From JBEKEX01 sp050013615 (GTDB lineage Bacteria; Chloroflexota; Anaerolineae; Anaerolineales; Anaerolineaceae), in the NCBI GenBank assembly GCA_050013615.1, contig JBEKEX010000095.1, forward strand, positions 1 through 9,620: DNA of 9,620 bases, in the 5' to 3' direction. This document shows positions 6,640 through 9,620 of this stretch, one piece after another. The position numbers and the translations under genes are program-made. Under the pieces are notes generated by a model that was not told the DNA's origin, made no database searches, and saw only the letters and a list, made by a program, of their open reading frames with translations. How positions within the stretch are numbered: position 1 is the first letter of the stretch; every line of letters starts with the position of its first letter.

Positions 6640-7419
6640 ATGAGTAATAAAAAAACTACATTAGAGATCATTGCACCCTCAGTTGAAGAAGCAGTCTCCA
6701 TGGGGCTGGAACAGCTTGGCATCTCACGCGAAGCTGTGGACGTCGAGGTTTTGGATTCGGGCAGTCGAGGCCTTTTTGGAATAGGGGGACGTCAATCACG
6801 GGTGCGCCTCACGATCAAAGGGGTTGGCGAGAGCTCGTCTAAAAAAGAGTCTCCCATGCCTGCCAAGACAACACCGGAAATGGCCGTGTCTTCGACGGAG
6901 GCAGTTACAAATGAACACAATAGCCGCGCCGCCTCTTTGATGTTGGACGACGACCATGAGCTTCAAGTGGCCCAGGCGGTGGTGGAAGAGTTGCTGGAGA
7001 AGATGAAGATCCGTGCCGGCGTCACCACCCGTTTCGAGGTTTCTCCTGAAAAGGAGGAACGGATCATATATGTCGAAATCCACGGTGATGATCTGAGCAT
7101 ATTAATTGGTCGCCGCTCGGAGACCCTGAACGCTTTGCAATATATCTCCAGCCTGATCATTTGTAAAGAATTAGGCCAATGGATGCCGCTGATGATCGAC
7201 ATCCAGGGATATCGTTCACGCCGAGAGCGGCAGCTCCGCCAACTGGCTCACCGCATGGCCGAACAAGCTGTTCACACCGGCCGCCGCCAAGTGCTGGAAC
7301 CGATGCCTGCCAACGAACGCCGGATTGTTCACCTGGAACTACGCGATAACGAACAGGTGACGACCGAGAGCATCGGCGAAGAGCCCAACCGCAAGGTAAC
7401 CATCTATTTAAAGAATTAA
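6640..7419 (+). CDS. jag: RNA-binding protein Jag/KhpB (Jag-N, KH and R3H domains)
   Basis: A 259-residue cytoplasmic RNA-binding protein linked in other bacteria to control of cell elongation and division through mRNA binding, commonly with KhpA. The Jag-N domain (1-60) has SRGLFGIGGRQSRV at 42-55. A Ser/Thr/Glu-rich linker (62-105) follows. The KH domain (about 108-185) contains LIGRRSETLNALQYIS at 155-170. The R3H domain (about 194-259) has ERQLRQLAHRMAEQA, the NERRIVH motif (225-231) and TTESIGEEPNRKV. The KH GxxG loop reads GRRS, Ser160 replacing the second Gly. Start ATG 6640 matches the Jag-N beginning and has GAGGG just upstream; the frame stays open far into yidC, but those codons belong to yidC. 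It is the last gene before the terminator. Confidence 0.95.
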   Translation: MSNKKTTLEIIAPSVEEAVSMGLEQLGISREAVDVEVLDSGSRGLFGIGGRQSRVRLTIKGVGESSSKKESPMPAKTTPEMAVSSTEAVTNEHNSRAASLMLDDDHELQVAQAVVEELLEKMKIRAGVTTRFEVSPEKEERIIYVEIHGDDLSILIGRRSETLNALQYISSLIICKELGQWMPLMIDIQGYRSRRERQLRQLAHRMAEQAVHTGRRQVLEPMPANERRIVHLELRDNEQVTTESIGEEPNRKVTIYLKN

Positions 7420-7430
7420 TTTCTTGACTT

Positions 7431-7478
7431 AAGATGCCGGGATATTTTTCTCGTCAGAGAAAGGATCCCGGCATTTTG
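7431..7478 (+). terminator. Long hairpin, intrinsic terminator of the rpmH-jag operon
   Basis: ATGCCGGGAT at 7434-7443 pairs perfectly with ATCCCGGCAT at 7465-7474. The intervening TTTTTCTC (7445-7452) pairs with GAGAAAGG (7457-7464, two G-U pairs) around a GTCA loop, with only A7444 bulged. AAG at 7431-7433 can pair with the start of the TTTT run (7474-7477), giving about 21 bp in total. It begins 11 bp after the jag stop codon. The T-run is short, but the stem is unusually strong. Confidence 0.85.
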
Positions 7479-7521
7479 ATTCTGTAAAGAACTTCCAAGG
7501 CGCCATTCTGACAGTATTAGT

Positions 7522-7527
7522 TATAAT
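7522..7527 (+). promoter_or_regulatory. Candidate -10 box for the pdp gene
   Basis: A perfect TATAAT about 49 bp upstream of the pdp ATG and downstream of the jag terminator. CTGACA at 7508-7513 resembles a -35 box but is only 8 bp away, and nothing better lies at 16-18 bp. A start near 7534 would give a leader of about 42 nt. Confidence 0.5.
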
Positions 7528-7575
7528 ATCCCTCTGTTCTTGTTATTGGCAGAAAGCCGAGTCGAAGAGGTGCTT

Positions 7576-8880
7576 ATGCGTGCAGTCGATGTAATTATCA
7601 AAAAGCGAGATAAAGGCGAGTTAACCAAAGAAGAAATTGATTTCTTTGTCCAAAGCTATACGCGGGGTACCATTCCTGATTATCAGGCCGCTGCGTGGGC
7701 GATGGCCGTCCTATTGAATGGGATGACCGACCGTGAAACTACCGATCTGACCATGGCAATGGCCCATTCGGGAGAAATATTGGATTTGAGCAAAGTGGTG
7801 CCTATTGCCATCGATAAGCATTCCACGGGCGGAGTCGGCGATAAAACTACCCTGGTGGTCGAACCCATCGTGGCGGCTTGCGGGGTGCCGGTTGGCAAGA
7901 TGTCCGGCAGGGGATTGGGTTTTAGCGGTGGGACCTTGGATAAGATGGAATCCATCCCCGGTTTTCGGACGAACTTGAGCCGTGAAGAATTCATCAGCCA
8001 ATTGCGCGAGGTTGGGTTGGTTTTGACCGGGCAAACTGGTGACCTGGCTCCCGCCGATGGCAAGCTCTACGCCCTGCGAGATGTGACCGGGACGGTGCAG
8101 TCCAAGCCGTTGATCGCATCATCGGTGATGAGCAAAAAGATTGCTGCCGGTTCGCAGGCAATCTTGCTGGACGTGAAGACCGGTGAAGGCGCGTTCATGA
8201 AAACGATCGAGGATGCCCGCGAGCTGGCACGCCTCATGGTTTCCATTGGCGTATTGAGCGGGCTGAAAGTGGTGGCGCTGCTTTCTGATATGAACCAGCC
8301 GTTGGGAGAGGCGGTCGGCAATGCGCTTGAGCTCAAGGAAGCCATCGCCACGTTGCATGGGAAGGGGCCGCAGGATTTCCGCGAGCATTGCCTGGTGGCT
8401 GCCAGCCACATGCTCGTTTTGGGCCGTAAGGTCGCAGATCTCGAAGCGGGCCGTAGGATGGCGGAACAAGCATTGGCGGAAGGTCGCGCTTGGGAGAGCT
8501 TCCGTACCCTGGTGCGGGTGCAAGGCGGCGACGTCAGTTACATCGACCAACCGGAGAAACTGGCACAAGCGAAATTGGTCGAATCGTTGACTGCACCCAA
8601 TAACGGCTACCTTAAAGAAGTGAATGCACAGGTAGTGGGCGAGACTTCCGTCGAATTGGGAGCCGGCCGTGCCAGGAAAGAAGATACGATTGACCATGCT
8701 GTGGGCATCTTGGTGCACCATAAAGTCGGTGACCATTTGACGAAGGGTGAAGCTGTCTTCACCGTCCACGCCAATGACGCTTCCAAGATGCGATTGGCAA
8801 TGGAGAGGTTGCCAGGTGCGCTTAAATGGAGCGATACTCCCTGCAAGGCGTTGCCTTTGTTCTACGGTGTGGTCGAGTAA
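7576..8880 (+). CDS. pdp: Pyrimidine-nucleoside phosphorylase
   Basis: A 434-residue enzyme, matching the length of Bacillus Pdp, that reversibly splits uridine, deoxyuridine or thymidine with phosphate to base and (deoxy)ribose 1-phosphate, in cytoplasmic pyrimidine salvage. The N-terminal helical domain is followed by the phosphate site KHSTGGVGD (81-89), the family signature KMSGRGLGFSGGTLDKME (108-125), and the base-binding residues R168 (ALRDV), S183 and K187 (SSVMSKK), which align by number with characterised PyNPs. K108, where E. coli thymidine phosphorylase has Met, favours the uridine-accepting PyNP type over a strict thymidine phosphorylase. The C-terminal domain carries LGAGRARKEDTIDHAVG (361-377) and VGDHLTKGE. 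I chose ATG 7576, preceded by AGAGG with 5 nt spacing; an in-frame TTG at 7540 would add 12 residues absent from the family. The gene stands alone after its own promoter. Confidence 0.96.
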   Translation: MRAVDVIIKKRDKGELTKEEIDFFVQSYTRGTIPDYQAAAWAMAVLLNGMTDRETTDLTMAMAHSGEILDLSKVVPIAIDKHSTGGVGDKTTLVVEPIVAACGVPVGKMSGRGLGFSGGTLDKMESIPGFRTNLSREEFISQLREVGLVLTGQTGDLAPADGKLYALRDVTGTVQSKPLIASSVMSKKIAAGSQAILLDVKTGEGAFMKTIEDARELARLMVSIGVLSGLKVVALLSDMNQPLGEAVGNALELKEAIATLHGKGPQDFREHCLVAASHMLVLGRKVADLEAGRRMAEQALAEGRAWESFRTLVRVQGGDVSYIDQPEKLAQAKLVESLTAPNNGYLKEVNAQVVGETSVELGAGRARKEDTIDHAVGILVHHKVGDHLTKGEAVFTVHANDASKMRLAMERLPGALKWSDTPCKALPLFYGVVE

Positions 8881-8972
8881 AAGGTGCTCAATAATATTGG
8901 TGAGCTTTCTTGTATTGCTGTTTTAGGTGTTTTAAGATTTAATTGGGAAGGAATTAAACAAGGGCATCAAGA

Positions 8973-9620
8973 ATGTTTGATTGGTTGAGAAGATTAATTG
9001 GTAAACTCTCTCCCTCAGAACCCGCCAAGAATGATGTTGAGCGGCGGGTACAATCTGTGACGAACCAGCCTGTTCAACAGGCAAGGCCTGTCCCAGTTCA
9101 ACCCAGGCCTGTTGCCACAACGCCCCCTGCTCAATCTGCAACTGCCCAGCCTTCGAACGAGACCCATGCCGAAGAAGCACAGACCTATCTCAAACGCCTG
9201 CACGAAAAGGTAGACGCCTTGGCGGAGCGGTTTGCGCGTGGCGGCATCAACCGCAAGCAGTTCGAGGAACTTTTTGCACATTACCAGGGTGAGATTCAAA
9301 GCATCGAACAGTTCATGGCTATGAACCCGGATTCAGAAGAGTGGAAGAACCTGGTCAGCGAGGGTCAATCCATCCTTATCCGGCGAAAACATGCCGCTCA
9401 CCTGGTTGGTGTGGCAATTTATGACCAGCGTTCCGGCCTGCCCATCCGCACGGTGGGTGAATTCGGGGTGGACCCGGCATTGTTTGTGCCAATGTTATTT
9501 GCTTACCAATCGGCTACAAGAGAGATTTTTGGGGGCGCAGTGCGCTCGACGCAGATCGAGGGGGGTAAATGGCTGGCATTTATCCCAGGACAACTTTCCA
9601 CTACACGGGCCCTGTTCTCG
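8973..9620 (+). CDS. Uncharacterised protein, 3'-truncated; possible Roadblock/LC7-like C-terminal domain
   Basis: The frame is open from ATG 8973 to the window edge, giving 216 residues with no stop. AAGGG at 8960-8964 lies 8 nt before the ATG. The N-terminus (MFDWLRRLIGKL) is short, basic and amphipathic. Residues about 28-65 form a Pro/Gln/Ala-rich linker with PV repeats. Residues 66-116 are predicted helical, with FARGGINRKQFEELFAHYQ at 87-105, faintly reminiscent of short SHOCT-type helical hairpins. From about 138 the pattern HLVGVAIYDQRSGLPIRTVG, then a long helix and IEGGKWLAFIPG, resembles the beta-alpha layout of Roadblock/LC7 (MglB-like) domains, which often regulate small GTPases. 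This is a fold-level guess from pattern alone. Nothing ties it functionally to pdp, 92 bp upstream. Confidence 0.85.
   Translation, partial: MFDWLRRLIGKLSPSEPAKNDVERRVQSVTNQPVQQARPVPVQPRPVATTPPAQSATAQPSNETHAEEAQTYLKRLHEKVDALAERFARGGINRKQFEELFAHYQGEIQSIEQFMAMNPDSEEWKNLVSEGQSILIRRKHAAHLVGVAIYDQRSGLPIRTVGEFGVDPALFVPMLFAYQSATREIFGGAVRSTQIEGGKWLAFIPGQLSTTRALFS

Noticed and set aside
8119..8769. 216-residue open frame on the minus strand inside pdp
   Set aside because: It lies wholly antisense to a strongly conserved enzyme gene, shows no recognisable domain, and its composition (rich in His, Gln and Arg) fits a shadow frame.
8886..8910. Possible terminator after pdp (GCTCA/TGAGC followed by TTTCTT)
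   Set aside because: The stem is only 5 bp, rich in A/T around it, with a 10 nt loop and an interrupted T-run, too weak to call.

Overview
The window looks like a monoderm bacterial chromosome, most likely Chloroflexota of the Anaerolineae type. This rests on a short YidC without a periplasmic domain, an L34 protein starting MPKRTYQPK, the protein families present and a GC content near 50%. The taxonomic call is an inference, since no search could be run. I see no tRNA, rRNA, CRISPR array, insertion sequence or phage gene. Coding density is high.

Left part (1-3579). The tail of an upstream reading frame probably overlaps a zinc-dependent alcohol dehydrogenase by four bases (ATGA). The dehydrogenase converges on a membrane protein of the PAP2 phosphatase superfamily with altered signature motifs. 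That gene is divergent from a cytoplasmic GH13 alpha-glucosidase, and the roughly 118 bp between them holds a TATAAT box on each strand.

Centre (3580-7480). After about 200 non-coding bases comes the rpmH-rnpA-yidD-yidC-jag cluster, all on the plus strand and tightly spaced. It encodes ribosomal protein L34, the RNase P protein, the YidD insertion helper, the YidC insertase and the KH/R3H RNA-binding protein Jag (KhpB). Between yidD and yidC sits an extra gene for a lipoprotein with eight beta-propeller repeats. The cluster ends at a 41-60 nt region with an almost perfect long hairpin that should terminate transcription; mnmE does not follow.

Right part (7481-9620). A pyrimidine-nucleoside phosphorylase gene has its own TATAAT box. 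It is followed by a gene cut by the window edge, whose product has a helical middle section and a possible Roadblock/LC7-like C-terminal domain.

The window is mostly conserved housekeeping and sugar or nucleoside catabolism genes. The points that deserve a second look are the propeller lipoprotein embedded in the insertase operon, a hairpin that appears to cover the rnpA ribosome-binding site, the GRRS loop in the Jag KH domain, the degenerate PAP2 motifs, the C-terminal extension of L34 and the partial Roadblock-like protein.
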